NCBI RefSeq assembly: GCF_013294005.1
Contig: NZ_JABSNK010000005.1
Location: 186,001 to 250,000 of the forward strand
DNA from: Flavobacterium gelidicaeli
GTDB taxonomy: Bacteria; Bacteroidota; Bacteroidia; Flavobacteriales; Flavobacteriaceae
Length of the DNA: 64,000 nt
Reading direction: 5' to 3'
Positions 45,092-54,417 of this stretch are shown in pieces. The notes beneath the pieces are model-generated. The model ran no database searches, had not been told where the DNA came from, and saw only the letters and a program-made list of their open reading frames with translations. Each line of letters starts with the position of its first letter. The first letter of the stretch is position 1. The position numbers were made by a program, and so were the translations under genes.

Positions 45092-46324
45092 TTGCAAATC
45101 GAAAATAGTCTATTATCATCCTTTAAATCATTAATTACAAATACGTTAATACCTAAACGTATTAAGATATCTTTGACCAATTTCAACGATTTTTTTCAAG
45201 AAATAAAAAATGGTCTGCTTACTATTTACAACACTAATGATATTACAACAATTAGTTATGAATTATTAAAATATATAATCATTCCTATATTTTTATTGAT
45301 TGTTATATTAACTATACTTTCTTTAATAACGTACCGTTACCGTTATGAAAAAAGAACAATTTTGCTTCAAGAATTAAACACCAAACTAGATGATTTTCTT
45401 ACAGAACTTGTTTTTTCTAATTACTCAAAAAAAGAATTAGAAACTAAAATTACAAATTACAAAAAACATCCTCTCTTTAAAAAAAATTGGTATAAAGAAC
45501 TAATTCTAAATAAAATAATCGCTATTAAGCAAAATGTTAATGGTATAGATCCAAACCTACTATTGAAAATTTATAAAATTTTTGGCTTTCATCGCTATAG
45601 CAAAAAACTCATCTTAAGTAGAAAATGGAAAGATAAATTATTAGGAATATACCATTACCAGATCCTAGAATATAAAATTAAAACAGGCTATATTAGACCT
45701 TATGTAAACAACCACAGCAATAAATACCTAAATTCTAACGCCTTAATTGCTATGATTATTTTGTCAAATGAAAAATTTGAACTAATAGCAAACTATAAAA
45801 GAAAGATCTCAAAAACTGATGAACTAAAAATCCTCGATATTATTGCTAAAAAGAAAACGCACTTACCCACCAATATTATTGATTGGTTGTATTCTGACAA
45901 TTCTTCAATTGTAATTTTAGCGATAAAATTAATGGTACGTTATAGAAAAGATTTTACAATTGAACAAATTCGTTTTTTATTAAATTATAACTCTATTAAA
46001 GTTCGAAAAGAAACATTATTAGCCATCAGTTTACTATATCTAATAGACGCCAATGACTATCTAATTGAATATTATAAAAATATAACCAATAAAGAGAATA
46101 AAATTTTTTGTTTAAAAACTTTTGCTGTTATTGGAAATGATGTTACCACAAAATTCCTTTGTAACTTTCTAGAAGAAAATGATTTAGATATTAAATTTCA
46201 ACTTGTCAAAACGATTTACAAACTTGATCCAAATTATTTTAATCAAGAAAATAAACAAGAAAGTAAAGAGCAAAATATTTTAAATAAAATTTTATTACAC
46301 GTTAAAAACCCCTATCTAAATTGA
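45092..46324 (+). CDS. Membrane-anchored HEAT-repeat protein of the exopolysaccharide-like operon
   Basis: Protein of 410 residues. The start is a TTG at 45092; no ATG occurs before about residue 224, so a non-ATG start is required. One strong membrane segment lies at about 63-87 (YIIIPIFLLIVILTILSLI) followed by a cytoplasmic basic stretch. The C-terminal half has HEAT-like helix pairs (DNSSIVILAIKLMVRYRKDF, YNSIKVRKETLLAISLLYLI, NDLDIKFQLVKTIYKL). It is the first gene of a five-gene operon and overlaps the GT2 gene by 4 bp. A scaffold for the glycosyltransferase at the inner membrane is a reasonable inference. Confidence 0.75.
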   Translation: MQIENSLLSSFKSLITNTLIPKRIKISLTNFNDFFQEIKNGLLTIYNTNDITTISYELLKYIIIPIFLLIVILTILSLITYRYRYEKRTILLQELNTKLDDFLTELVFSNYSKKELETKITNYKKHPLFKKNWYKELILNKIIAIKQNVNGIDPNLLLKIYKIFGFHRYSKKLILSRKWKDKLLGIYHYQILEYKIKTGYIRPYVNNHSNKYLNSNALIAMIILSNEKFELIANYKRKISKTDELKILDIIAKKKTHLPTNIIDWLYSDNSSIVILAIKLMVRYRKDFTIEQIRFLLNYNSIKVRKETLLAISLLYLIDANDYLIEYYKNITNKENKIFCLKTFAVIGNDVTTKFLCNFLEENDLDIKFQLVKTIYKLDPNYFNQENKQESKEQNILNKILLHVKNPYLN

Positions 46325-47748
46325 ATACCATAGAAAAAATAATAAATGCTTTTGAGGCCTGTGTCATTTACTACTCACTGAGTTACCTTTTATGCTATTC
46401 TATTTTAGCAATATTATCATGGTTTGCAATTAAAAGATACTATAACAAGAAATATTTTTTATTGAAAGATGTATTAGTAAAATCAAATCATACTATTGGC
46501 GTTTCCATAATTGCACCGGCTTTTAATGAAGCTACAACTATTGAATACAATGTAAAATCCCTGCTTTCACAAGAGTATCCAAAATTTGAAGTTGTTATTG
46601 TTAATGACGGTAGTACTGATAAAACACTCGAAATATTAATCACTAAATTCAATCTGGTTAAAGTAGATTTTTTTTATCAAGAAAAAATACCTACTCAAGA
46701 AGTTATTGGTCATTATAAATCGACAAATCCTATTTACTCTAAATTATTAGTTGTAGATAAAATCAATGGAAAAAGTAAAGCCGATGGATCAAATGCAGGA
46801 ATAAATTCAGCTAAATTCAATCTTTTTATATGTACTGATGTTGATTGTATTTTAAGAAAAGATACCGTTTCCATGTTGGCAAAGCCATTTATAGAGAACA
46901 CTAAAAGAGTAATAGCAACTGGTGCTGCAATTAGAATATCCAATTCTTGCGAGTTTAAAGACGGTATGCTCTATCGCTCTCATTTTCCGACTAATTTTTT
47001 TGCAGGATTTCAGGAATTAGAGTACATACGCTCCTATTTATTTGGTAGAATGGCTTGGACTAGCGTTAACGGTTTATTATTGGTTTCTGGTGGATTGGGT
47101 ATGTTTGATAAGGAAGTCGCAATTGAAGCGGGTGGTTATTGGCATAAATCTCTTGGAGAAGACATGGAACTTATTACGCGCATGAGAAAGTTAATGCATC
47201 ATAAAAAAGAACAATTTTCAATAATCTATATTCCCGAATCCCTTTGTTGGACTGAAGTTCCTAGTACTTTAGAAATATTTTTACGTCAACGGGTAAGGTG
47301 GGCAAGAGGATTAGTACAAACATTGAATTTACATCGAGACGTTTTTTTAAATCCCAAATACGGAAAAACAGGCTTTTTAATTTTTCCATATTTTGTTTTT
47401 TTTGAGTTTTTGGTCCCTATTTTGGAAGTATTTGGATTGACTATCTTACTCTTAGACTTAATATTTTTTAGTGTAAATGTGCAACATCTTATTATAGGCA
47501 CAAGTTTTGTGTACTTATTTTATATTACTATTACACTTATTTCCGTATTTTCGGATCAAGTCATTTATAAACATTATACTGGATTAAAGGAGGTTTTAAT
47601 ACTAATTTTTATGATTTTCATGGAGCCTTTAGTTTTTCACCCTATAAATGTATTTGCTTCAATTAAAGGATATTGGCACTTTTTTAAGCAAAAAGAACAA
47701 AAATGGGGAGTACAAGTGAGACAAGGATTTAATGCACCTAAGAATTAA
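46321..47748 (+). CDS. Processive-type family 2 glycosyltransferase
   Basis: Inner-membrane enzyme of 475 residues resembling PgaC/hyaluronan-synthase-like GT2 proteins. It starts at a TTG overlapping the TGA of the previous gene. An N-terminal membrane helix (16-37) is followed by the GT-A domain: VNDGS (Asp96), TDVDC (Asp173, Asp175), LGEDMEL (Asp281) and QRVRW (323-327). Three to four C-terminal membrane helices (350-450) close the chain. The QxxRW motif with flanking helices marks enzymes that polymerise and extrude a beta-linked polysaccharide. The sugar is unknown; no PgaB deacetylase gene is present. Confidence 0.88.
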   Translation: MNTIEKIINAFEACVIYYSLSYLLCYSILAILSWFAIKRYYNKKYFLLKDVLVKSNHTIGVSIIAPAFNEATTIEYNVKSLLSQEYPKFEVVIVNDGSTDKTLEILITKFNLVKVDFFYQEKIPTQEVIGHYKSTNPIYSKLLVVDKINGKSKADGSNAGINSAKFNLFICTDVDCILRKDTVSMLAKPFIENTKRVIATGAAIRISNSCEFKDGMLYRSHFPTNFFAGFQELEYIRSYLFGRMAWTSVNGLLLVSGGLGMFDKEVAIEAGGYWHKSLGEDMELITRMRKLMHHKKEQFSIIYIPESLCWTEVPSTLEIFLRQRVRWARGLVQTLNLHRDVFLNPKYGKTGFLIFPYFVFFEFLVPILEVFGLTILLLDLIFFSVNVQHLIIGTSFVYLFYITITLISVFSDQVIYKHYTGLKEVLILIFMIFMEPLVFHPINVFASIKGYWHFFKQKEQKWGVQVRQGFNAPKN

Positions 47749-47751
47749 CAA

Positions 47752-49008
47752 ATGAAGAAAACAATATTTATTATCTTATCGATAATACTCATCAATACCA
47801 GCGTACGAGCTCAAAAAATTGACACGGATAGTTTATTAGTAAAAGCTTACTATGAATTAAATACTGCCAAAAATAATACTAAAGCTATTGAACTTGGCCG
47901 TTTGGGAATAACCGAAGCTGCTGACTATGTTGATTTTTACATGGTTTTAGGAAGAGCATATATGAATACAAAACAAACAGATAGCGCTAGAGTCTATTTC
48001 AATCATGTCATTGATAAAAACCCTCAATACCAAGAGGCATTTTCTTATTTAACAAAATTAGAAATTCAAAATAAAAATTTTAAAAACGCAAGCAACACTA
48101 TTGATAAAGCCCTTCAATTTTATCCTGATGATTTAGACTTTAATTTATTAAAATTAAATATCATCCAACTTAAAAATGAAGACAATGATGACGAGACGTT
48201 AAGCTTCCTTAATAGTTTAATCGAAAAATATCCTTCTAATTTAGATCTAAAACAAAGACTGACACAGTTAAAAACCAAAACAAATTCAGACAGAGTAGGC
48301 GTAAATTACAGCTTCACAACATTTAGTAGAGAAAGCGTAGGTCCATGGCAATTAACAGGCTTACAATATATTAGAGAAAGAAAAAAGTTTACTCTTATAG
48401 GTCGAATAAATTATGCTGATAGGCAATCTTTTGGTAATAGTATTGGTGCTGGATTTCAATATGAAATTGAATCCTACATAAAAAATAATGCTAAGAGCTA
48501 TTCTTATGTAACTGCTTCCCTTAGTGATGCAATTGTATTTCCAAAATTAAGGCTTGGATATTCCTATTTTCATAATTTTGAAAAAGGATGGGAAGCTGAT
48601 CTTGGTATGCGTTATACAAAGGCTGCTGATGATAACATATATGCTGCGGTTTTTGGTGTTGGAAAATACATCGGTTCGTACTGGTTAAACCTGAGATCCT
48701 ATTTACAAATAAGTCAAAACGATGTAAATCCCGCATTTACTGCCACAGCAAGATATTATTTTAATACAAAATACGATTACGCTACCGTATTACTAGGTTA
48801 TGGGTCTTCACCTGATGAAAGGGTTTCTTTAGTTGATGTTGAAAAAAGAATATCCTTAAGCTCATATAGAATAGGTGCTGGATATTATAAATTAATTAAT
48901 GAACATTACTTGACCGGAATTCAAACCATATTTAACAATCAAGAATATGTGTCTACCAAGACCCAAAATGAATTCGAAGTCTTCTTAACGTTCCAATATA
49001 AATTTTAA
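47752..49008 (+). CDS. TPR plus YaiO-family outer-membrane beta-barrel protein
   Basis: Protein of 418 residues, signal peptide MKKTIFIILSIILINTSVRAQ. TPR repeats fill about 25-180 (YMVLGRAYMNTKQTDSARVYF, AFSYLTKLEIQNKNFKNASN). A YaiO-type beta-barrel follows (about 185-418) and ends FEVFLTFQYKF with the terminal Phe of outer-membrane barrels. The layout copies PgaA/BcsC-like exporters on a smaller scale, with periplasmic TPRs ahead of a pore. Four bases separate it from the GT2 gene. Probable role: export of the polymer through the outer membrane. Confidence 0.85.
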   Translation: MKKTIFIILSIILINTSVRAQKIDTDSLLVKAYYELNTAKNNTKAIELGRLGITEAADYVDFYMVLGRAYMNTKQTDSARVYFNHVIDKNPQYQEAFSYLTKLEIQNKNFKNASNTIDKALQFYPDDLDFNLLKLNIIQLKNEDNDDETLSFLNSLIEKYPSNLDLKQRLTQLKTKTNSDRVGVNYSFTTFSRESVGPWQLTGLQYIRERKKFTLIGRINYADRQSFGNSIGAGFQYEIESYIKNNAKSYSYVTASLSDAIVFPKLRLGYSYFHNFEKGWEADLGMRYTKAADDNIYAAVFGVGKYIGSYWLNLRSYLQISQNDVNPAFTATARYYFNTKYDYATVLLGYGSSPDERVSLVDVEKRISLSSYRIGAGYYKLINEHYLTGIQTIFNNQEYVSTKTQNEFEVFLTFQYKF

Positions 49009-49009
49009 G

Positions 49010-51247
49010 ATGTTTCCTAAAAAATTGATTTTAAAAACCATAATAATCCTTTTTATTATAAGCTTCAAAATGATGGCTCAAAATGATCTTGTTATTAAAG
49101 ACCAAACGATAAACAAAAATGTAATCACTATTGCATCCGAAAGTGAAAAACCTGCAGCAACATTATTAAAAAAGTATTTAGACAAGTCTTTTAAAAGTGC
49201 TTTTATTATCCAAAACACTTTTAATCAAGACTCCGAAAACACAACAATTCATCTTGAAATAAAAGCTTTAGAAGACAATACTACCTTTATAATTAAGAGT
49301 GATACTAGAGATATATTTCTGATTGCCCCTAATGCAAAACTGCTTCGTTATGCCGTATATACGCTTTTGGAAAAATGGGGTTTTAGAAAATTTACCGCAC
49401 AAGAAACATACATTCCAAAACTAAACCTTGTTAAATTTCCAAAAAACAACGAAGAAATTAACAAACCCTCTTTTGAATATCGTGCTTTATTATATCCTGA
49501 TGCATATGACGAAGATTTTAGAGATTGGCATAAATTAGACTGGCATATTGATGATTTTAGCGTTTGGGGACATTCCTTTAATATGCTTCTATCCGCTAAA
49601 GAATATTTCAAAACGAATCCTGATTTTTTTGCATTATACGAAGGTAATCGCAACACTGAATCACTTTGTATGACTAATGACACTGTAGTTGATTTAGTTA
49701 TAAAAAAAATGACACAAGTAATTTCAGAACATCCAAATGCACAATTTTATTCTGTTAGTCAAAATGATGATGTCGTTTATTGTGAATGTACTAAATGTAG
49801 TACTATAAACCATAAACATGGAGGTCCGCAAGGCTCGCTTTATTATTTTTTAAACAAAATAGCAGTGCATTTTCCAAAAACAAAAATCACGACTCTTGCT
49901 TACTTACATACATTTAAACCACCAACAAATTTAAAGATACAACCAAATATTTATACCCTACTTTGCCCTATTGAGTTGAACAGAGGAAAAGCAATTGCTG
50001 ACGATAATTATAGTAAACCATTTAGGAAAAATATTCAAGACTGGAACGCTGTCACTTCAAATTTATATTTATGGGATTATACCGTACAATTCTCAAATTA
50101 CATGTCTCCTTTTCCTAACATCAATACCTTATCTGATAATTATAAATTTTTTAAAAAGAATAATATAAAAGGATTATTTGTGCAAGGATACGCTGATGTA
50201 CCTGGTGACCTATCAGAATTAAGACAGTATCTTTTAGCTAAATTATTATGGAATACTGAAATCGACATTGATGCCACGACAGATGATTTTTTAAGGGGTT
50301 TTTATGGTAAAGCAGCGCCAAATGTTAGAAAGTATTTAAACCTATTAACTGAAAATCAACAAAAATCAAATGCTTATCTTGATATTTATTCAGGTCCTGT
50401 TCAAAGTCGCAATACTTTTTTGACACCAGAAGCAATGGATCAATATGACACTATTATTGACGCTGCTGAAATTGCAGTAGCTGATGATTCAATTTTAGCA
50501 TCAAGAGTTCAAAAAATAAGATTAACGCTAGAATATGCTTTTTTTGAACAATCAAAATTTTATGGACAAGACAAGCACGGTATGTTTATTGTTAATCAAA
50601 ATGGTACTAAAGAATTAAAAAAAGGGTTAAATGAAAGAGTATTAAATTTTACCAAAAAATGTACTGAATTAGGAATATACGAATTAAGCGAATCAGGAAC
50701 AACACCTGAAAATTATTATAAAGAGTGGCTAGAGATATCTAATAATATAACCAGACATTTAGGTGAAAATTTAAAAGTGAATTTCTTGACCCAACCCGCT
50801 GAAGATTTTATAGGTAAAGGAAGCTACGGACTTGTAGACGGGACAAGAGGTTACAAAGATTTCAATATTAACTGGATTGGTTGGTACGGCAATAATCCCG
50901 AGATAGAAATAGAAACTAATAATACCGTTTTTAATCAAATAAAAATGAATTTTCTTGATGATCAAAGACATTGGATTTTTTTACCAAAAAAAATTACAGT
51001 TTATGGCTTCAAAAACAACAAATGGACATTTATCAACTCTAAAACAATTGGCGATTTAACTGAAAATTATGAAGTCAATATGTTAAATACGGAACTAAAC
51101 AATAGTAAATTTAGTATTTTTGCAAAAATAAAAATAATTATTGAAAATCATGAGGATTTACCTATTTGGCGAAAGCGAAAACATAAAAAACCCATGGTCA
51201 TGATCGATGAAATTGAACTTTACAATAAAACTGAAATAATAAAATGA
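49010..51247 (+). CDS. DUF4838 domain protein (alpha-glucuronidase-like), secreted
   Basis: Protein of 745 residues with a hydrophobic signal (LILKTIIILFIISFKMMAQ). Residues 25-145 resemble the GH67/GH20 N-terminal fold (SEKPAATLLKKYLDKSF, TLLEKWGFRKFTAQETY). The central TIM-barrel-like part (about 155-470) is DUF4838, with SVSQNDDVVYCECTKC and LYLWDYTVQFSNYMSPFP. The C-terminal 130 residues look like a carbohydrate-binding jelly roll (FNINWIGWYGNNPEIEIE). A polysaccharide-modifying or trimming hydrolase fits the operon; activity is unproven. It overlaps the response-regulator gene by 4 bp. Confidence 0.82.
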   Translation: MFPKKLILKTIIILFIISFKMMAQNDLVIKDQTINKNVITIASESEKPAATLLKKYLDKSFKSAFIIQNTFNQDSENTTIHLEIKALEDNTTFIIKSDTRDIFLIAPNAKLLRYAVYTLLEKWGFRKFTAQETYIPKLNLVKFPKNNEEINKPSFEYRALLYPDAYDEDFRDWHKLDWHIDDFSVWGHSFNMLLSAKEYFKTNPDFFALYEGNRNTESLCMTNDTVVDLVIKKMTQVISEHPNAQFYSVSQNDDVVYCECTKCSTINHKHGGPQGSLYYFLNKIAVHFPKTKITTLAYLHTFKPPTNLKIQPNIYTLLCPIELNRGKAIADDNYSKPFRKNIQDWNAVTSNLYLWDYTVQFSNYMSPFPNINTLSDNYKFFKKNNIKGLFVQGYADVPGDLSELRQYLLAKLLWNTEIDIDATTDDFLRGFYGKAAPNVRKYLNLLTENQQKSNAYLDIYSGPVQSRNTFLTPEAMDQYDTIIDAAEIAVADDSILASRVQKIRLTLEYAFFEQSKFYGQDKHGMFIVNQNGTKELKKGLNERVLNFTKKCTELGIYELSESGTTPENYYKEWLEISNNITRHLGENLKVNFLTQPAEDFIGKGSYGLVDGTRGYKDFNINWIGWYGNNPEIEIETNNTVFNQIKMNFLDDQRHWIFLPKKITVYGFKNNKWTFINSKTIGDLTENYEVNMLNTELNNSKFSIFAKIKIIIENHEDLPIWRKRKHKKPMVMIDEIELYNKTEIIK

Positions 51248-51609
51248 TTCCAAAAAAAATACTGATAATTGAAGACGACAGTCTAATTATAAAGATTTTA
51301 GATTTCATTCTAAAAAAAGAAGGGTATGAAACTCATATTTCTATAGACGGGAACGATGGTATTGCACAAATTGAGCTTTTTAAACCTGATCTAATCATAA
51401 CTGATGTGATGATGCCGTATAAATCTGGTTTAGAAATTACAGCATTTTCTAAAAAAAATTATCCAAAAATACCGGTAATTATTGTTTCGGCACTTGGTAA
51501 AGAAGACCTTACTGTAATAGAAGGATTTAAACTAGGTGTCGATGATTTTGTTGCTAAACCATTTAATCCAATAGAATTAACATTGCGAGTAAAACGTTTC
51601 TTATTGTAA
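51244..51609 (+). CDS. CheY-like response regulator
   Basis: Single receiver domain of 121 residues with no output domain. Acidic pocket Glu10-Asp11-Asp12, phospho-acceptor Asp54 (IITDVMMPYKSG), Ser82 (VSALGKED) and Lys105 (VAKPFNP) are all present. The ATG overlaps the DUF4838 stop (ATGA), so its amount is tied to the operon. A stand-alone receiver probably acts by protein contact, perhaps on the glycosyltransferase or HEAT protein. No histidine kinase is encoded nearby. Confidence 0.92.
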   Translation: MIPKKILIIEDDSLIIKILDFILKKEGYETHISIDGNDGIAQIELFKPDLIITDVMMPYKSGLEITAFSKKNYPKIPVIIVSALGKEDLTVIEGFKLGVDDFVAKPFNPIELTLRVKRFLL

Positions 51610-51686
51610 TAAATTTTGGTAAAACACCAATAAACAATATATTACAATCGCCATAAAGTCATAACCCAACTATCCTTATAAAAACG

Positions 51687-51694
51687 TATCTTTG
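51687..51694 (+). promoter_or_regulatory. Probable -7 box of the helicase gene
   Basis: TATCTTTG fits TAnnTTTG, 17 bases before the ATG at 51712. No -33 TTG at the consensus distance. Confidence 0.42.
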
Positions 51695-51711
51695 CAAAAA
51701 ATATACGTTTT

Positions 51712-53064
51712 ATGAGCACTTTTGAGCAATTTAATCTTCCTAAATCAGTACAAAAAGCAATTGATGATTTAGGCTTTACATCACCTACTCCCATTCAGGA
51801 AAAAACTTTTTCTGTAATTATGTCTGGAAGAGATATGATGGGAATTGCCCAAACTGGTACTGGTAAAACATTTGCCTACTTATTACCACTTTTAAAATTA
51901 TACAAGTTTACGCCTGGCCACACTCCAAAAATTGTAATTCTAGTTCCTACACGTGAATTAGTTGTACAAGTTGTGGACGAAATCGAGAAATTGACTAAAT
52001 ACATGTCGGTTAGAACGATTGGTATTTTTGGAGGTGTAAATATCAACACTCAAAAAACAGCCGTTTATACTGGTTGTGATATTCTTGTAGGTACACCGGG
52101 TAGAATAATGGATTTAACATTAGATAATGTTATTCGTTTTGAGGAAATGCAAAAATTAGTTATTGATGAATTTGATGAAATGCTGAACTTAGGTTTCCGT
52201 GTGCAACTGACTTCTATCTTGGCTATGATGCCAAAAAAACGTCAGAACATTCTTTTCTCAGCTACAATGACTGAAGAAGTGGATGCTATCTTGAACGATT
52301 ATTTTGATTACCCGCAAGAAGTTACACTTTCTGCTTCAGGAACACCACTTGAAAACATCAAGCAGATTACCTATAATGTTCCCAACTTTAATACAAAAAT
52401 CAATTTACTAAAGCATTTATTAGCGACTAACGAAGACATGAGTCGTGTTTTAGTGTTTGTGAATAACAAGAAAATTTCTGATATGGTTCATGAACGAATC
52501 GAAGAAGATTTTGATGGTCAATTTGGAGTAATTCACTCTAATAAATCACAAAACTATCGTTTAACAACGATGGCAGAATTTCAAGAAGGAAATTTACGTG
52601 GTTTGATCACTACTGATATTATGGCTAGGGGTTTAGACATATCAAATATCACACATGTTGTTAACTTTGAAATGCCTGAAATGCCTGAGCTTTACATGCA
52701 CCGTATAGGTAGAACTGGTCGTGCAGATAAAACGGGTACTGCATTAAGCTTTGTTACTCCTCGTGAAGAAGAGTTTAAAGTAGAAGTAGAAGTTTTAATG
52801 AATATGGAATTAGGCATCGATGCTTTTCCTGAAGAAGTCGAAGTTTCATTAAAATTAATCGAACCTGAGAAAGACAGACAACCGATGAAGTTCATGATGA
52901 AAAAAGTGAAACTTGAAGGTGATGGAGCGTTCCAAGAGAAGAGTAAGAAAAACAAAAAGGTAAACTTAGGTGGACCTGGAGTTACCAAGAAAAAAACACA
53001 TGGTTCTGTAAACAGAAATATGTTAAAAATTCAAGCTCAAAAGAAGAAAAAGAAGAAAAAATAG
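51712..53064 (+). CDS. DEAD-box-type RNA helicase (RhlE-like) with DEFD motif
   Basis: ATP-dependent RNA helicase of 450 residues. Q motif (FTSPTPIQEKTF), Walker A AQTGTGKT (46-53), PTREL, TPGR, motif II reading DEFD (152-155) in place of DEAD, SATM, and HRIGRTGR are in order. The C-terminus is lysine-rich (KAQKKKKKKK-like tail) and probably binds RNA. The Ala to Phe change in motif II is known in a subset of Bacteroidetes helicases as I recall them, so it need not abolish activity. Likely role: ribosome assembly or cold-related RNA remodelling. Confidence 0.9.
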   Translation: MSTFEQFNLPKSVQKAIDDLGFTSPTPIQEKTFSVIMSGRDMMGIAQTGTGKTFAYLLPLLKLYKFTPGHTPKIVILVPTRELVVQVVDEIEKLTKYMSVRTIGIFGGVNINTQKTAVYTGCDILVGTPGRIMDLTLDNVIRFEEMQKLVIDEFDEMLNLGFRVQLTSILAMMPKKRQNILFSATMTEEVDAILNDYFDYPQEVTLSASGTPLENIKQITYNVPNFNTKINLLKHLLATNEDMSRVLVFVNNKKISDMVHERIEEDFDGQFGVIHSNKSQNYRLTTMAEFQEGNLRGLITTDIMARGLDISNITHVVNFEMPEMPELYMHRIGRTGRADKTGTALSFVTPREEEFKVEVEVLMNMELGIDAFPEEVEVSLKLIEPEKDRQPMKFMMKKVKLEGDGAFQEKSKKNKKVNLGGPGVTKKKTHGSVNRNMLKIQAQKKKKKKK

Positions 53065-53079
53065 TTTCTCTAAAATATA

Positions 53080-53117
53080 AAAAGTCCCGAAATCAACATT
53101 TTGATTTCGGGACTTTT
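53080..53117. terminator. Bidirectional terminator between helicase and lactonase
   Basis: A 17-bp perfect stem (AAAAGTCCCGAAATCAA with its complement) with a 4-base loop, A and T runs on both sides. Confidence 0.9.
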
Positions 53118-53123
53118 TATTTA

Positions 53124-54236
53124 TTACTGTTCTGTGAATACTAAACAAACTGGCGCGCACAACTCAATTCGTTTTCCAGTGTCAGTTAAGGCTCCGGTAA
53201 TTATATCACGCTTAAAAACCACAACATTATTACTATACTGATGCGCGACTAATAAATAATTTCCAGTGGGGTCAATAGCAAAACTTCTAGGACCGTCACC
53301 TAATGTGCTTAGTTCTCCCTTAGATTTTAATTTTCCGTTTTTTAAGATTTCAAAAGTTGAAATTGTATTTGCCTCTCCCCTATTTGTAACATATAAAAAT
53401 CTTCCATCAGGGGCTATTGCTATCGCCGCAGCAGTAAATTTCCCTTTAAATCCTTTTGTTAAAATAGATGTTGTTTGTATTTTTTTAAGTTGGCCTTCAT
53501 TGTGACTGTAAACCGTTAAAGAGCCGTCAAGTTCATGCACTAAATACAAATACTTACCGTCATCACTAAATGTTAAATGTCTTGGTCCGCTTCCTGCTGC
53601 TACCTTCATGCTATCAACAAATTTCAAAGGAGTTTCTTTTGCATTAGCATCATAAGCGTAAGTAAATACCTGATCAGTTCCCAAATCAGTTGCTAAAACA
53701 AACTTTTTATCTGGCGAAAATTGTACCATATGTACATGAGGCCCTTCTTGTCTACTCGTATTTACACCTTTACCATGATGTTGCACTAGTTGTTTTATTT
53801 CGCCAATACTTCCATCGTTATTTTTTTCTAAAACGGTAATACTCCCTCCAGAATAATTTGCCGTAATAATATTCTTTTCATCATTAATTAAATAACAAGG
53901 ATCAGCACCTTTAGTTTCTTGCTTATTTAATGGTGCAACTGTAGCTTTATTAGCTTTGTAACTAAAGGCGCTCACATAACTATCACTCCCATTTTCATTA
54001 ACACTATAAATAAATTTATTATCAGTTGAAACCGATAAATAACTTGGATTTACAACTGCACTAGAACTGTTTTCATAACTAAAATCTCCCGTTTCTGAAT
54101 TGAAATTGTAAAGGTAAATTCCGTTACTATCACAACTGTTTGTATAAGTACCTATTACTAAATTGAAATCTTTATTTTGTGCCTGAATAGTCGAAATTAG
54201 TAAAATTATAACAAATGTAAAATACTGCCTTTTCAT
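53124..54236 (-). CDS. Secreted lactonase family protein (6-phosphogluconolactonase-like)
   Basis: Protein of 370 residues of the seven-bladed Lactonase (PF10282) family, with signal peptide MKRQYFTFVIILLISTIQAQ. Blades are visible as FNLVIGTYTNSCDSNGIYLYN, GPHVHMVQFSPDKKFVLATD, GPRHLTFSDDGKYLYLVHE and GPRSFAIDPTGNYLLVAHQ. Cytosolic homologues hydrolyse 6-phosphogluconolactone. Export argues against a pentose-phosphate role here, so the natural lactone is unknown. It is monocistronic and divergent from the BatA gene. Confidence 0.87.
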   Translation of the reverse strand: MKRQYFTFVIILLISTIQAQNKDFNLVIGTYTNSCDSNGIYLYNFNSETGDFSYENSSSAVVNPSYLSVSTDNKFIYSVNENGSDSYVSAFSYKANKATVAPLNKQETKGADPCYLINDEKNIITANYSGGSITVLEKNNDGSIGEIKQLVQHHGKGVNTSRQEGPHVHMVQFSPDKKFVLATDLGTDQVFTYAYDANAKETPLKFVDSMKVAAGSGPRHLTFSDDGKYLYLVHELDGSLTVYSHNEGQLKKIQTTSILTKGFKGKFTAAAIAIAPDGRFLYVTNRGEANTISTFEILKNGKLKSKGELSTLGDGPRSFAIDPTGNYLLVAHQYSNNVVVFKRDIITGALTDTGKRIELCAPVCLVFTEQ

Positions 54237-54350
54237 GTTTTTAGCTTTTTTAATAGATAGCTAAAATACATATTATTCTAATAATGACATAGATTAATAA
54301 ACAAGTTCAAAAAATTACAACAACATCAATTAAAACTGTGTACAAATTTG

Positions 54351-54358
54351 TATTTTTG
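54351..54358 (+). promoter_or_regulatory. Possible -7 box of the BatA gene
   Basis: TATTTTTG, 59 bases before the ATG at 54418. Confidence 0.35.
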
Positions 54359-54417
54359 AGTCATTAATTCAATGATAGCATTGAAAACAAAACCAGAAGA
54401 GATAAAGTACTATTTGA

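Noticed and set aside
53124..54236. Lactonase as the pentose-phosphate enzyme Pgl
   Set aside because: A signal peptide directs it out of the cytoplasm and no zwf or gnd is adjacent, so I did not give the symbol pgl.
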